The position numbers and the translations under genes are program-made. A DNA stretch of 14,142 bases from NCBI GenBank assembly GCA_022361535.1, contig JAKSAU010000544.1, positions 1 through 14,142 on the forward strand, given 5' to 3'. Below are positions 1 through 7,281 of this stretch, one piece after another. Source of the DNA: Desulfobacterales bacterium (lineage in GTDB: Bacteria; Desulfobacterota; Desulfobacteria; Desulfobacterales; Desulfobacteraceae). Below the pieces are notes generated by a model. It was not told the DNA's origin, ran no database searches, and was given only the letters and a program-made list of their open reading frames with translations. The stretch's first letter is position 1; every line of letters starts with the position of its first letter.

Positions 1-551
1 AGGAAACAAAAGATCTGAAAACAGGAATAAACAGATTTCGCTGCAAGGATAAAATCTGGCAGATGAGCTTTGACGGCAAATCTGTTTCGATTCCACCTGT
101 CAAAGGGTTCAAAGATATTGCAACCCTGCTTGCAAACCCGGGAAAAGAGATCCATTGCACAGAGCTAATGGGAAGTGTGGGATCTTTTGAGTCCGACGAT
201 CCAGTGGTGGATGATAAAGCGAAACAAAAAATTAAAAACAGGTTGGCATATCTGAACTCAGAAGTCGAAATTTCAGATAAGAATAATGATGTGGCCAGAT
301 CCCATGCGCTAAGGGTTGAAATAGACCAGTTGACAGATCATGTCACAAAGTCCTTTGGACTGTCAGGCCGATCACGCGACCTTAATCCGGATGCGGAAAG
401 AGCAAGGTCCGCCATTACATGGAGAATCAGAAGTGCCATAAAAAAAATATCACAAAGCCACCCGGCTTTGGGCAGACATCTGGAAAATTCCGTCTCGACC
501 GGAACCTTTTGCGTATACCAGCCTGAAAAAGCCATCTCCTGGCAATTGTAA
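1..551 (+). CDS. C-terminal end of a large multidomain (ATPase/regulator-type) protein, 5' truncated
   Basis: The frame is open from the left edge (first full codon at 3) through to TAA at 549-551, so the ATG at 63 is an internal methionine and the true start lies outside the window. About 182 residues are visible. The segment around the first 40 residues (FRCKDKIWQMSFDGKSV, then a stretch ending in ANPGKEIHCTEL) and the final block (RARSAITWRIRSAIKKI, HPALGRHLENSV, TGTFCVY) resemble, from memory, a conserved tail at the C-terminus of long AAA-ATPase/TPR or LuxR-like proteins. The middle (about residues 75-115) is charged and probably helical. What the full protein senses or regulates cannot be told from this piece. 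No membrane segment is visible. The assignment rests on recalled motif similarity and is moderate; the open frame through the edge is directly seen. Confidence 0.7.
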   Translation, partial: ETKDLKTGINRFRCKDKIWQMSFDGKSVSIPPVKGFKDIATLLANPGKEIHCTELMGSVGSFESDDPVVDDKAKQKIKNRLAYLNSEVEISDKNNDVARSHALRVEIDQLTDHVTKSFGLSGRSRDLNPDAERARSAITWRIRSAIKKISQSHPALGRHLENSVSTGTFCVYQPEKAISWQL

Positions 552-588
552 AGCTTAAAACCAAATTTCAATCTAAAAACCCAACATT

Positions 589-605
589 GTAAGTTCAAAA
601 CTTAC
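589..605. promoter_or_regulatory. Perfect palindrome upstream of the methyltransferase gene
   Basis: GTAAGTT-CAA-AACTTAC is a perfect 7+7 inverted repeat with a 3-base centre, 45 bases before the methyltransferase start at 650. It lacks a T-tract, so it is not an intrinsic terminator. It could be an operator or an mRNA hairpin; no known binding motif is recognised. Confidence 0.35.
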
Positions 606-649
606 GCCCATTGGTTGAGAAAGGAACCCAATTGCAAAGGAGAAACATC

Positions 650-1585
650 ATGCCACATTATCAAAACAACCTGCCACTGAACGGGAGTAAAGTCTTTTTA
701 ACTGATGGCGGACTTGAAACCACTCTGATCTTCGAACATCATATTGATCTGCCTGAATTCGCAGCATTCACCCTGTTCAACAAAGAAAACGGTTACCAGA
801 CTTTAAGGGATTATTATCTGCCTTATATCCAAGTCGCTAAAAAGAATAAAAACGGATTTATTCTTGAAAGCCCAACCTACCGTGCCAGCCGCTCATGGGG
901 AGATAAACTCGGATATAGCAAAAATGATCTTAAAGCGGCCAACCAAACAGCCATCAGCATGCTGGAAGAGCTGAAATTTGAATTCGAAGATTCAGACACC
1001 CCAATGGTGATCAGTGGATGTATCGGCCCTGAAGGTGATGGATATAAACCGACCCATACGCTTTCCGTTGAGGCTGCAAAAGAGTATCACCTGGAGCAAA
1101 TCCTGACCTTCAGAAAATCCGGGGCAGACCTTGTATCCGCATACACGATAAACTATGTAGAAGAAGCTGTCGGGATCGCGCTTGCCGCAAAAACGGCTAA
1201 AATACCTGCCGTGATTTCTTTTACTACTGAAACCAACGGTACCCTCCCTTCTGGCCAGTCGCTTAAAAGTGCTATCGAAAGAGTTGAACAGGAAACCGGG
1301 CAATATCCCATCTACTACATGATCAATTGTGCCCACCCCACCCATTTCAGCCATATATTAACTGAAGAGCCCTGGACGAAAAGAATACAGGCCGTTCGGG
1401 CCAATGCATCAGACAAATCACACGAAGAACTCGACGCAAGTGAAGAACTGGATGCCGGAGATCAGGCCGAACTTGGCAGATTATACCAAAAACTGAAATC
1501 CTATTTGCCGGGACTGCATGTTTTTGGAGGGTGTTGTGGTACAGATCATACTCATTTGGAGACGATTTCTAATGCGTTTATCTAA
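650..1585 (+). CDS. Homocysteine S-methyltransferase family protein
   Basis: This 311-residue protein belongs to the homocysteine S-methyltransferase family (Pfam S-methyl_trans), which moves a methyl group from a donor such as S-methylmethionine, SAM or betaine to homocysteine, making methionine in the cytoplasm. The N-terminal strand FLTDGGLETTL is the typical barrel opening. The three zinc ligands of the family are present: Cys227 in INCAHP and Cys295-Cys296 in GGCCGTD. Length is normal for a single-domain enzyme; there are no cobalamin-binding domains, so it is not a full MetH. The start at 650 is chosen because AAAGGAG (636-642) lies 7 bases upstream; an in-frame TTG at 611 has no comparable site and would add 13 residues. 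The methyl donor cannot be told from sequence. It stands alone between two gaps and need not belong to the import system downstream. Confidence 0.9.
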   Translation: MPHYQNNLPLNGSKVFLTDGGLETTLIFEHHIDLPEFAAFTLFNKENGYQTLRDYYLPYIQVAKKNKNGFILESPTYRASRSWGDKLGYSKNDLKAANQTAISMLEELKFEFEDSDTPMVISGCIGPEGDGYKPTHTLSVEAAKEYHLEQILTFRKSGADLVSAYTINYVEEAVGIALAAKTAKIPAVISFTTETNGTLPSGQSLKSAIERVEQETGQYPIYYMINCAHPTHFSHILTEEPWTKRIQAVRANASDKSHEELDASEELDAGDQAELGRLYQKLKSYLPGLHVFGGCCGTDHTHLETISNAFI

Positions 1586-1621
1586 GGGTGCTGTTTATTT
1601 CACATCAACGATATAACTTTG

Positions 1622-1637
1622 ATCTGCCCTGGCAGAT
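1622..1637. promoter_or_regulatory. 16-base palindrome after the methyltransferase gene
   Basis: ATCTGCCCTGGCAGAT pairs along 7+7 bases with only CT at the centre, 37 bases after the methyltransferase stop. There is no T-tract after it. The short centre suits a dimeric DNA-binding site better than an RNA hairpin, but no known operator is recognised. Confidence 0.3.
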
Positions 1638-1690
1638 AGTGTGCTCAAATGACCTAATACTAGGCGTTTATGAAAAAGTGTTTAATCAAT

Positions 1691-1716
1691 AATTTTTACA
1701 CTTCTTTGTAAAATTT
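1691..1716. promoter_or_regulatory. Candidate operator dyad upstream of the TonB-complex promoter
   Basis: AATTTTTACA, six bases, then TGTAAAATTT form an inverted repeat with 9 of 10 positions matching (core TTTTACA/TGTAAAA). It ends 25 bases before the -35 box at 1742, a common place for an activator or repressor. It does not fit the Fur consensus well. The surrounding DNA is AT-rich, so chance is a real alternative. Confidence 0.35.
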
Positions 1717-1741
1717 AGTTTTCAAATATTGTTTATTTTTC

Positions 1742-1770
1742 TTGACAGATCAGGATTCTTTATGTTTAAA
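1742..1770 (+). promoter_or_regulatory. Candidate sigma70 promoter for the TonB operon
   Basis: A perfect -35 box TTGACA (1742-1747) is followed, after 17 bases, by a 4/6 -10 box TTTAAA (1765-1770). Transcription from near 1777 would give a leader of about 150 bases before the DUF3450 start. The -35 match and spacing are good; the -10 match is weak. Confidence 0.45.
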
Positions 1771-1831
1771 GGCAAATCAATATCGCGCTAAGAAAGCGCT
1801 AGTAAAGAGTAATTTTAAATATTTTAATTTT

Positions 1832-1894
1832 AGGCCAAGAAGGTCAGATGCCGGTATTGTCGGCAGACTGAATTTCTTGGCCTTTTGTTTTTTT
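1832..1894 (+). terminator. Strong hairpin with T-tract in the leader of the TonB operon (attenuator candidate)
   Basis: AGGCCAAGAA (1832-1841) pairs perfectly with TTCTTGGCCT (1874-1883). Above it, TCAG (1844-1847) pairs with CTGA (1868-1871) and TGCCG (1849-1853) with CGGCA (1861-1865), closing a 7-base loop. The stem runs into TTTT-G-TTTTTTT (1883-1894), the classic intrinsic terminator layout. It lies between the candidate promoter and the DUF3450 start, so it could end transcription early and be relieved under some condition. Alternatively it ends readthrough from the methyltransferase gene, with operon 1 expressed by leakage or from a weak promoter overlapping it. No alternative antiterminator pairing was found by eye. 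Confidence 0.75.
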
Positions 1895-1928
1895 AGGCAG
1901 TACAAAGGAGGCCACAAAAGGAACTTGA

Positions 1929-2702
1929 ATGACAAAGAAACAACTGCATAGTGGCACGGCTGTTTTGGCCTGCCTGTTGATTATGGCAGGAAATGCTGAT
2001 GCCGACCAGGTAAAACAAAATATTGAAAAGCCAGTAGGCCAGGCTGTCATTATTGAGCAAAAAACACAGGCTGACCAGGTCAGTTGGCGGGCTGAAAAAG
2101 AAAAGAAAACTCAGCGGTTTAATGCCCTGGAAAAAGAGGTTGCCGCTCTTGAAAAAGAAGCCGTTCAGAAAAAAGAATTAAATGAAGTACTGAAAACAGA
2201 AATGGAGCGGAAAAGAAAGCAAGTAGAAAGTATTGCTCAAATCGAAACGCAGATATCGCCATTCCTTAATCGACTGCTGATCCGGATAAATGATCTTTAC
2301 CATGGAGACCTGCCCTTCTTACAGGAAGAGCGTCAAAAGCGAATTCAAGCATTGGAAAAGCTGAATAAGGATCCGAATTCACAGGTAAGCGAAAAGTTCA
2401 GGAAAATAATGGAAGGCCTTATGGTGGAGGCCGAGTACGGAAGGACAGTGGAAGTATACCAACAGACCATCTCCCTTTCAGGGGAAAAGACCCTGGTCAA
2501 TATTTTTCGGCTCGGACGCCTTCGTCTTTTTTACCAGACACTGGACAAGCAGGAGTGTGGATTTTACAACACAGCTCAGAAAATTTGGGTGCCCCTTGAC
2601 CAGGTCTACCACAATGTGATTCAGGCAGCAGTGGATATGGGCTCCAGGCGTAAACCTGTAGGAATACTGGACCTCCCCTTAGGACGGATGGCCATTCAAT
2701 GA
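1929..2702 (+). CDS. DUF3450 periplasmic coiled-coil protein of the TonB complex
   Basis: This 257-residue protein has an N-terminal export signal (hydrophobic residues about 10-20, likely cut near residue 26 after ADA), a long charged coiled coil (about 50-105), and a globular C-terminal part with the DUF3450 pattern: NDLYHGDLPF near 121-130, GFYN near 211, and LDLPLG near 247. In known gene clusters DUF3450 genes precede TtpC-ExbB-ExbD-TonB sets, and a periplasmic supporting role for the TonB complex is assumed; its biochemical role is not established. The start is supported by AAAAGGA (1916-1922) 6 bases upstream; a second, stronger-looking AAAGGAGG (1904-1911) is too far away. It is the first gene of operon 1, and its stop overlaps the next start by ATGA, implying translational coupling. 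Confidence 0.85.
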   Translation: MTKKQLHSGTAVLACLLIMAGNADADQVKQNIEKPVGQAVIIEQKTQADQVSWRAEKEKKTQRFNALEKEVAALEKEAVQKKELNEVLKTEMERKRKQVESIAQIETQISPFLNRLLIRINDLYHGDLPFLQEERQKRIQALEKLNKDPNSQVSEKFRKIMEGLMVEAEYGRTVEVYQQTISLSGEKTLVNIFRLGRLRLFYQTLDKQECGFYNTAQKIWVPLDQVYHNVIQAAVDMGSRRKPVGILDLPLGRMAIQ

Positions 2703-4147
2703 AAACCATATTCCATATAACGGCCATTATCCTTACTTCGGCTTTTGCGGGTATATTTCTGTTTATGGTGCAGCCGGTCTTGTGTCAGGACATGCGTGAA
2801 ATTCGGATTGAAGCCCGAAAAATCGAAGCGGACATGAAGCACAAAGCAGCATTAGAGCTTCGGGCAGCTAAACAATCAGCAATCCAAAGCCGGCAAAGGG
2901 TTACTGCGGATCGAAAAAAACTCAACAAGGCCATTGCTGACCTGGAACAGAAGACCCGGGAGTTAAAAATTCGAATTAAATCGCTTGATATAGAAAATGA
3001 ACAACTCACGGTAAAAGACAAACAATTGTCCAATACGCTTGAGGCGTCCCAGAGCATGGTAAAAGAATTGACCGGATGTATACGTACCAACGCCAAGGAC
3101 ATTACAAACCTTGTGGACAGCAGCCTGTTGTCCGGGGTCTTCCAACCGGACACAGCTTTTTTAAAGTCCATTGCAGATAATACCTTGTTTCCGGGAATGG
3201 ATCATATCCAAAAAATGACAGAACTTGTCTTTGAACTGATTCAAAGGGCTGGATCAGTTTGCATTGAAACAGGTCCCATTGTGAACCAGGCAGGCAGGAC
3301 CGTGGATAGTCAGGTCCTCCTTGTTGGATCTTTTACAGCAGCATTCCGAAAAGCCGGTGAAACCGGTTTTCTCACCTACACTCACGGTGAAAAAAAGCTA
3401 TATGCATTGTCCAGACCACCGACAAGATCTATCCAGAACAAAATCAACGCCTATATGGACGGTAAAAGAGAGGCGGTGCCTATGGATATATCCAGGGGCG
3501 GTGCCCTTGCTCAGCTCAGCCATCAGCTCAGCCTCTGGCAGCAGATTCCCAAGGGAGGCCCCATTATCTACCCGATACTTGCTATCCTTTTTTTAGGCGG
3601 TTTGATCACCCTGGAACGGATCTTTTTCTTTTTGCGCCGAAAAATCCGGCTGGAAAATATATGGGGAAAAATTGAAACCAGTGCCCGGAAAAGAAACTGG
3701 GAAGGGTGTACAAGAGCCTGTGACCGTTATGCCAAAAATCCCGTGATCCGGGTGATCCGGGCCGGAGTCCATAGCAGGGACCTGCCTCGGGAAGATATGG
3801 AAAACGCAGTCCAGGAAGCCATCCTAAAAGAGATTCCGCCCATGGAGCGTTTTTTGTCCACCATGGGGATGCTGGCGATTATTACCCCGTTGTTGGGGCT
3901 TTTGGGGACGGTTACAGGAATGATAGACACTTTCCACGTTATTACCCTGCACGGTACAGGAGACCCCAGGATGATGTCCGGCGGCATTTCAGAGGCCCTG
4001 GTGACTACCATGCTGGGTTTGTCTGTAGCTATACCCATCATGCTGGTGCATACCCTGCTGAGCCGGACGGTTGAAAACACAATAGGGATGATGGAGGAAA
4101 AGGCCGTGGCCCTTATTAATATTGTCCAGACGATTAAAGGGTCGTGA
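2699..4147 (+). CDS. TtpC-like long MotA/TolQ/ExbB-family proton channel protein
   Basis: This 482-residue protein joins a periplasmic N-terminal half to an ExbB-type membrane domain. Residues 1-29 are a signal or anchor, about 33-125 a strong coiled coil, and about 285-475 the MotA/TolQ/ExbB domain with membrane helices near 286-308, 388-411 and 435-455. The family signatures GLLGTVTGMIDTF (400-412) and GGISEALVTTMLGLSVAIP (428-446) are intact, including Glu432 at the position of the TM3 glutamate of E. coli ExbB. Its length and N-terminal extension match TtpC, an extra partner of the Vibrio TonB2 complex that is needed there along with a regular ExbB. It probably works in the inner membrane with the shorter ExbB encoded next, helping couple the proton gradient to TonB. 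Its stop overlaps the next start. Confidence 0.88.
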   Translation: MKTIFHITAIILTSAFAGIFLFMVQPVLCQDMREIRIEARKIEADMKHKAALELRAAKQSAIQSRQRVTADRKKLNKAIADLEQKTRELKIRIKSLDIENEQLTVKDKQLSNTLEASQSMVKELTGCIRTNAKDITNLVDSSLLSGVFQPDTAFLKSIADNTLFPGMDHIQKMTELVFELIQRAGSVCIETGPIVNQAGRTVDSQVLLVGSFTAAFRKAGETGFLTYTHGEKKLYALSRPPTRSIQNKINAYMDGKREAVPMDISRGGALAQLSHQLSLWQQIPKGGPIIYPILAILFLGGLITLERIFFFLRRKIRLENIWGKIETSARKRNWEGCTRACDRYAKNPVIRVIRAGVHSRDLPREDMENAVQEAILKEIPPMERFLSTMGMLAIITPLLGLLGTVTGMIDTFHVITLHGTGDPRMMSGGISEALVTTMLGLSVAIPIMLVHTLLSRTVENTIGMMEEKAVALINIVQTIKGS

Positions 4148-4758
4148 TGCCACTCTGGATTTTAGATAACCTTGAGCTTCTTTCCGGTCTCATCCGTGAC
4201 GGCGGTTTGGTAATGCTCCCACTTGTGGCCCTAAGCCTTATCATGTGGCTGCTCATAATTGAACGGGCTTTTTTTTTCAAGCGGCTCTACCAAAAAAACA
4301 TGAACAATAAAACAGCTCTTACGATGATCCGGGAAAACAAAATGCCGGGCCCGGACGAATACAAAGGGGCAGTTAGTCTGCTCGTTGCCGAGTTCATCCC
4401 TAACCGTACCGGCAGAAAAAAATTGGATCGCTATCTGCTGGATGCGGCTGCAGCACGGATCAGTCGAAGGCTTAACCGTTTTTTACCCCTGATAGGTGTA
4501 CTTGCGGCCATCGCCCCACTCATGGGCTTATTGGGGACCGTCACCGGAATGATTACCACCTTTGATGTTTTGGCCATATACGGAACTGGCAATGCTAAGG
4601 CCATTGCAGGGGGTATCTCCGAGTCCCTTATCACCACCCAGACCGGGCTGGTCGTGGCCATACCCGGACTTTATATGAAAGGGTTCCTGGACAAACGATC
4701 AGAGCGTCTGGCCCAGGATATCAGGCAGGCGGAGCTTTATCTAAAGCGTTACCTGTAA
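4147..4758 (+). CDS. exbB: ExbB-type proton channel subunit (TonB2-like system)
   Basis: This 203-residue protein has the three-helix MotA/TolQ/ExbB fold: helix 1 near 20-40, a cytoplasmic loop, helix 2 near 113-137 and helix 3 near 160-180. Thr131 in GLLGTVTGM and Thr164 and Glu159 in GGISESLITTQTG correspond to Thr148, Thr181 and Glu176 of E. coli ExbB, the residues lining the proton path. With ExbD it forms the inner-membrane motor that energises TonB. ATG 4147 is preferred because AAAGGG (4136-4141) lies 5 bases upstream; the in-frame GTG at 4144 would be only 2 bases away. The stop of the previous gene shares one base with this start (TGATG). Two ExbB-family proteins side by side is typical of TtpC systems and is not a recent duplication, since they differ greatly in length and sequence. 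Confidence 0.9.
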   Translation: MPLWILDNLELLSGLIRDGGLVMLPLVALSLIMWLLIIERAFFFKRLYQKNMNNKTALTMIRENKMPGPDEYKGAVSLLVAEFIPNRTGRKKLDRYLLDAAAARISRRLNRFLPLIGVLAAIAPLMGLLGTVTGMITTFDVLAIYGTGNAKAIAGGISESLITTQTGLVVAIPGLYMKGFLDKRSERLAQDIRQAELYLKRYL

Positions 4759-4779
4759 AGTGAAAAGGAAACAGACACC

Positions 4780-5199
4780 ATGTTAAGCGTAAGTGCACAA
4801 AGGAAGCATAAAAAAGGGAGTGTGGAGCTAAACATTGCCCCCCTCATTGATATGGTCTTTATCCTTTTGATCTTTTTTTTGGTCACCACAAGTTTTGTCA
4901 AAGAAACAGGTATTGATGTGGCAAGGCCTACTGCTGCCACTGCCGATGTCAAGCCGGAAGCCTCTATTCTCATCGCTATAGACGACCAGAACCGAATTTT
5001 TATGGAACACCGGGAAATAGACATCCGTGCGGTCCGGGCCAATATCGAACGCATTCTGGTTGAAAATCCTGAAGGTGCGGTAGTCGTGGTTGCAGACAAA
5101 GCCAGCAGCACAGGTACAGCCATCCAGGTCATGGACGGATGCCGCATGGCCGGTGCACCAAATGTCTCACTGGCCGCAGCTCTGCCGGAGGGCCAATGA
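4780..5199 (+). CDS. exbD: ExbD/TolR-family biopolymer transport protein
   Basis: This 139-residue protein has a short cytoplasmic N-terminus, one membrane helix (about 22-41) and a small periplasmic domain. The motif NIAPLIDMVFILLIFFLVT carries Asp24, equivalent to the proton-carrying Asp25 of E. coli ExbD. The periplasmic part ends with the usual VVVVADKAS strand and a loop-helix region. Together with the ExbB proteins it forms the proton-driven complex that powers TonB. AAAAGGAA (4763-4770) sits 9 bases before the start, and 21 bases separate it from exbB. Its stop overlaps the tonB start (ATGA). TolR is the main alternative, but the tonB gene next door favours ExbD. Confidence 0.9.
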   Translation: MLSVSAQRKHKKGSVELNIAPLIDMVFILLIFFLVTTSFVKETGIDVARPTAATADVKPEASILIAIDDQNRIFMEHREIDIRAVRANIERILVENPEGAVVVVADKASSTGTAIQVMDGCRMAGAPNVSLAAALPEGQ

Positions 5200-5879
5200 G
5201 ACAAAGAAGCATAGATATTAGCCTTAGAGGCACCTGGAGGGAATGGAGCGGAGCTGTAACCTTTACCTTGATATTGAACCTGGGACTGTTTTGCCTTATT
5301 CCCAACCTGATGAAGCCCAGTGATACCAGGCCTGATTTCAGCCCTGTGATTCCCCAGGTGCGTCTGGTTCGGCTGCAACCACCAAAGATCGAACCCAAAA
5401 GGGTTAAGACTACCCCCCCGGCTAAAACCAAGGAAAACAAAACTTCGGCCAGTCCAAGGGCAAACAGGCCGGCAAAACTCCCACTGACCCTGCCCTTTGA
5501 AATCAATGCGGCACTGCCAGGCAGCCCACTTGCGCTGAATCTACCCCAAGTCATGTCCGAATCACTTAACAACTTGGATCTTGGCAGTTTGTTTGAGCCG
5601 GGAGACCTGGACCAGCCTCTGACCTTTTTATCAAGGATTCCTCCGGTCTATCCGTTCCGGGCAAAGGCACGGGGTATTGAGGGCTGGGTATCAGTGGGAT
5701 TCACGGTAACGGAACAGGGCCTGGTGGATGATATAAAAGTCCTTGAGGCAGACCCTGGGGGCATATTTGATCAAAGCGTAATCCAGTGCCTTTCCTCTTG
5801 GCGGTTCACTCCGGGCAGAATTGGTGGAGAACTGGTGAAAACCCGTGTACAAACGCGGATTCTTTTTGAACTTGACTGA
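5196..5879 (+). CDS. tonB: TonB energy-transducing protein
   Basis: This 227-residue protein has the TonB layout: one N-terminal membrane helix (about 18-36), a Pro/Lys-rich periplasmic spacer (about 40-98), and a C-terminal TonB domain (about 148-226) with YPFRAKARGIEGWVSVGF, the following strand-helix, and CLSSWRFTPG near 198-207. The domain binds the TonB box of outer-membrane receptors and transmits energy from ExbB/ExbD. ATG 5196 is chosen because it overlaps the exbD stop as ATGA and has GGAGGG (5187-5192) just upstream; extending to the ATG at 5139 would add a Cys/Gly-rich stretch lying inside exbD. The spacer is short compared with classical E. coli TonB, as in TonB2-type proteins. 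Its likely client is the receptor encoded at 7810. Confidence 0.88.
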   Translation: MRQRSIDISLRGTWREWSGAVTFTLILNLGLFCLIPNLMKPSDTRPDFSPVIPQVRLVRLQPPKIEPKRVKTTPPAKTKENKTSASPRANRPAKLPLTLPFEINAALPGSPLALNLPQVMSESLNNLDLGSLFEPGDLDQPLTFLSRIPPVYPFRAKARGIEGWVSVGFTVTEQGLVDDIKVLEADPGGIFDQSVIQCLSSWRFTPGRIGGELVKTRVQTRILFELD

Positions 5880-5888
5880 AGGTGAGAT

Positions 5889-7247
5889 GTGAAAACCGGA
5901 AACAAACAGCCAGAAAGATATCTTATTTTATTTAGTATGATTTTTATCTGCTTTCTGCCCCACAAGGTCCAAGCCCGGAACGCATACAATCCAGGCGAAA
6001 ACCTTCCAGCGTCTGTTCGGTATCTTCTTCATCCTGTTCGGCAGGCCATGAGTGAAAAAAATTATTCAGCGGCCATTGAACTGATTCACAAAAATAGTAA
6101 AAGGTTCCAAAACAACGAGAATGAACCTCCCTGTGGTCATCCCGTGGTCTGTTTTGCTTTGGGCAACTGCCACCTCTTTCTCAAAGAGTATGCCCATGCC
6201 GAGTCTGCATATCTTAAAGCCCTGGACATGGCTCCCGGATTCACGGATGCCCGTCTGAATCTGGCCAAGGTGTATGCGGATTCCAACCAATGCGGGCGGG
6301 CCGCCAAGGCCTTTTTGGACACATACGAAGACTCTGATCCCAGGGTAGCGGACTACTTATACTATGCTGCGGTCATGACCCTTATGAACGGACAAAATAA
6401 GGACGCTGTGGATCTGTTTGAATCCCTTTTTTACACACACCCTGGCCAAGTCTCTCGTCAGTGGAAAGAAAACTTTGCCCGCGCCCTGATAACGGCCGAA
6501 CTATGGCAGCGTGCACTCCCCCTGGTTCAGCAACTTGCAGAAACAGCCACCGGAGAAGATCGGGTTCGGTGGCAGGAAACCCTGCTCCAAATTCATCTGG
6601 CCACAGGGGATTTGGAACAGGCAAAGGAGTATGCCGTTGACCTCTCCAGGGCTTCGCCTGCCAATGCCAGGTGGTGGAAAGCCTTGGTCCACATTCACCT
6701 GAACCAAGGCAGCTATGACAGGGCACTGGAAAATTTAATTATTTACGGGTTTGTAGCCCCATTGTCCCGGGAGGAGAAAATACTTTTCGCAGACCTGAGC
6801 CTCCAGCTTCAAATCCCGGCCAGGGCGGTTCGCATGTATGAGGGTCTTTTACCCCAATCCTCCAAGGGAGAAAAAGATTCAACAGAATACATAACTCTCA
6901 TCCAGCACCTGGTCATTGCCTACCGGCAAATGGATCAGGCAGAAAAAGCCCTAAACCTGCTGAACCGGTTCGACCCTGAGGGCGTTGATAATGAACTGCT
7001 CATGGTAAAAGGGGACCTGTTATACGAGGCTAAAAAGTATAGATCGGCAAATCAAGCCTATCGCATGGCTGCGCAGAAAAATTGTTCACAAAAGGGCCAA
7101 GCATGGCTCATGGCAGGGTATGCAGCCTGGCAGCAAAACGATTTTGAAGCCAGCCGCAGCGCCTTTAAAAACGCAGCCCGGTTCAAGCGCCAACGAAAAG
7201 ATGCCATGGCTGCAATGGCCCAACTGGAAAGGACAAAACAAATGTAG
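5889..7247 (+). CDS. TPR-repeat periplasmic protein of the TonB operon
   Basis: This 452-residue protein begins with an export signal (hydrophobic segment about 12-24, likely cut after VQA near 29) followed by tetratricopeptide repeats, such as CFALGNCHLFLKEYAHAESA, YLKALDMAPGFTDARLNLAK and AWLMAGYAAWQQNDFEASRS. TPR proteins form helical scaffolds for protein contacts. A TPR gene commonly closes TtpC-ExbB-ExbD-TonB operons, and a periplasmic accessory or assembly role is inferred. The start is GTG 5889: AAGGTGAG (5879-5886) is immediately upstream, and the ATG at 5887 is out of frame and followed directly by a stop. It is 9 bases from tonB and is the last gene of operon 1; no clear rightward intrinsic terminator follows. 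Confidence 0.82.
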   Translation: MKTGNKQPERYLILFSMIFICFLPHKVQARNAYNPGENLPASVRYLLHPVRQAMSEKNYSAAIELIHKNSKRFQNNENEPPCGHPVVCFALGNCHLFLKEYAHAESAYLKALDMAPGFTDARLNLAKVYADSNQCGRAAKAFLDTYEDSDPRVADYLYYAAVMTLMNGQNKDAVDLFESLFYTHPGQVSRQWKENFARALITAELWQRALPLVQQLAETATGEDRVRWQETLLQIHLATGDLEQAKEYAVDLSRASPANARWWKALVHIHLNQGSYDRALENLIIYGFVAPLSREEKILFADLSLQLQIPARAVRMYEGLLPQSSKGEKDSTEYITLIQHLVIAYRQMDQAEKALNLLNRFDPEGVDNELLMVKGDLLYEAKKYRSANQAYRMAAQKNCSQKGQAWLMAGYAAWQQNDFEASRSAFKNAARFKRQRKDAMAAMAQLERTKQM

Positions 7248-7281
7248 TCGTCAGATATAAAATTTGGGCTGGCCCTTTGAC

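Larger units (their letters stand above)
1586..1928. other. 343-base AT-rich non-coding regulatory region
   Basis: There is no credible gene here. A 69-codon TTG-started frame (1742-1951) overlaps the candidate -35 box and the hairpin and has no ribosome site. The region holds, in order, a 16-base palindrome, an AT-rich dyad, a candidate promoter, a small stem (GCGCT-AAGAA-AGCGC, 1785-1799), a strong hairpin with T-tract, and two purine-rich ribosome-site-like motifs. Confidence 0.7.

Noticed and set aside
1640..1760. Fur box upstream of operon 1
   Set aside because: AT-rich stretches are present but no 19-base Fur-like match was convincing.
1878..1906. Alternative promoter TTGGCC - 17 bases - TACAAA overlapping the hairpin
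   Set aside because: Both boxes match only 4/6 and the -35 lies inside the stem; the resulting leader would leave almost no room before the ribosome site. Kept only as a caveat.
1742..1951. 69-residue + strand frame with TTG start
   Set aside because: It overlaps the candidate -35 box, the leader hairpin and the DUF3450 start, has no ribosome site, and its composition is not protein-like.
2699..4147. Flagellar MotA or TolQ identity for the long ExbB-like protein
   Set aside because: The coiled-coil N-terminal extension and the neighbouring DUF3450, ExbB, ExbD, TonB and TPR genes fit TtpC, not a flagellar or Tol system.
4749..5378. 209-residue - strand frame
   Set aside because: It lies antisense to exbD and tonB, which have clear family motifs and tight overlaps; it is a shadow frame.
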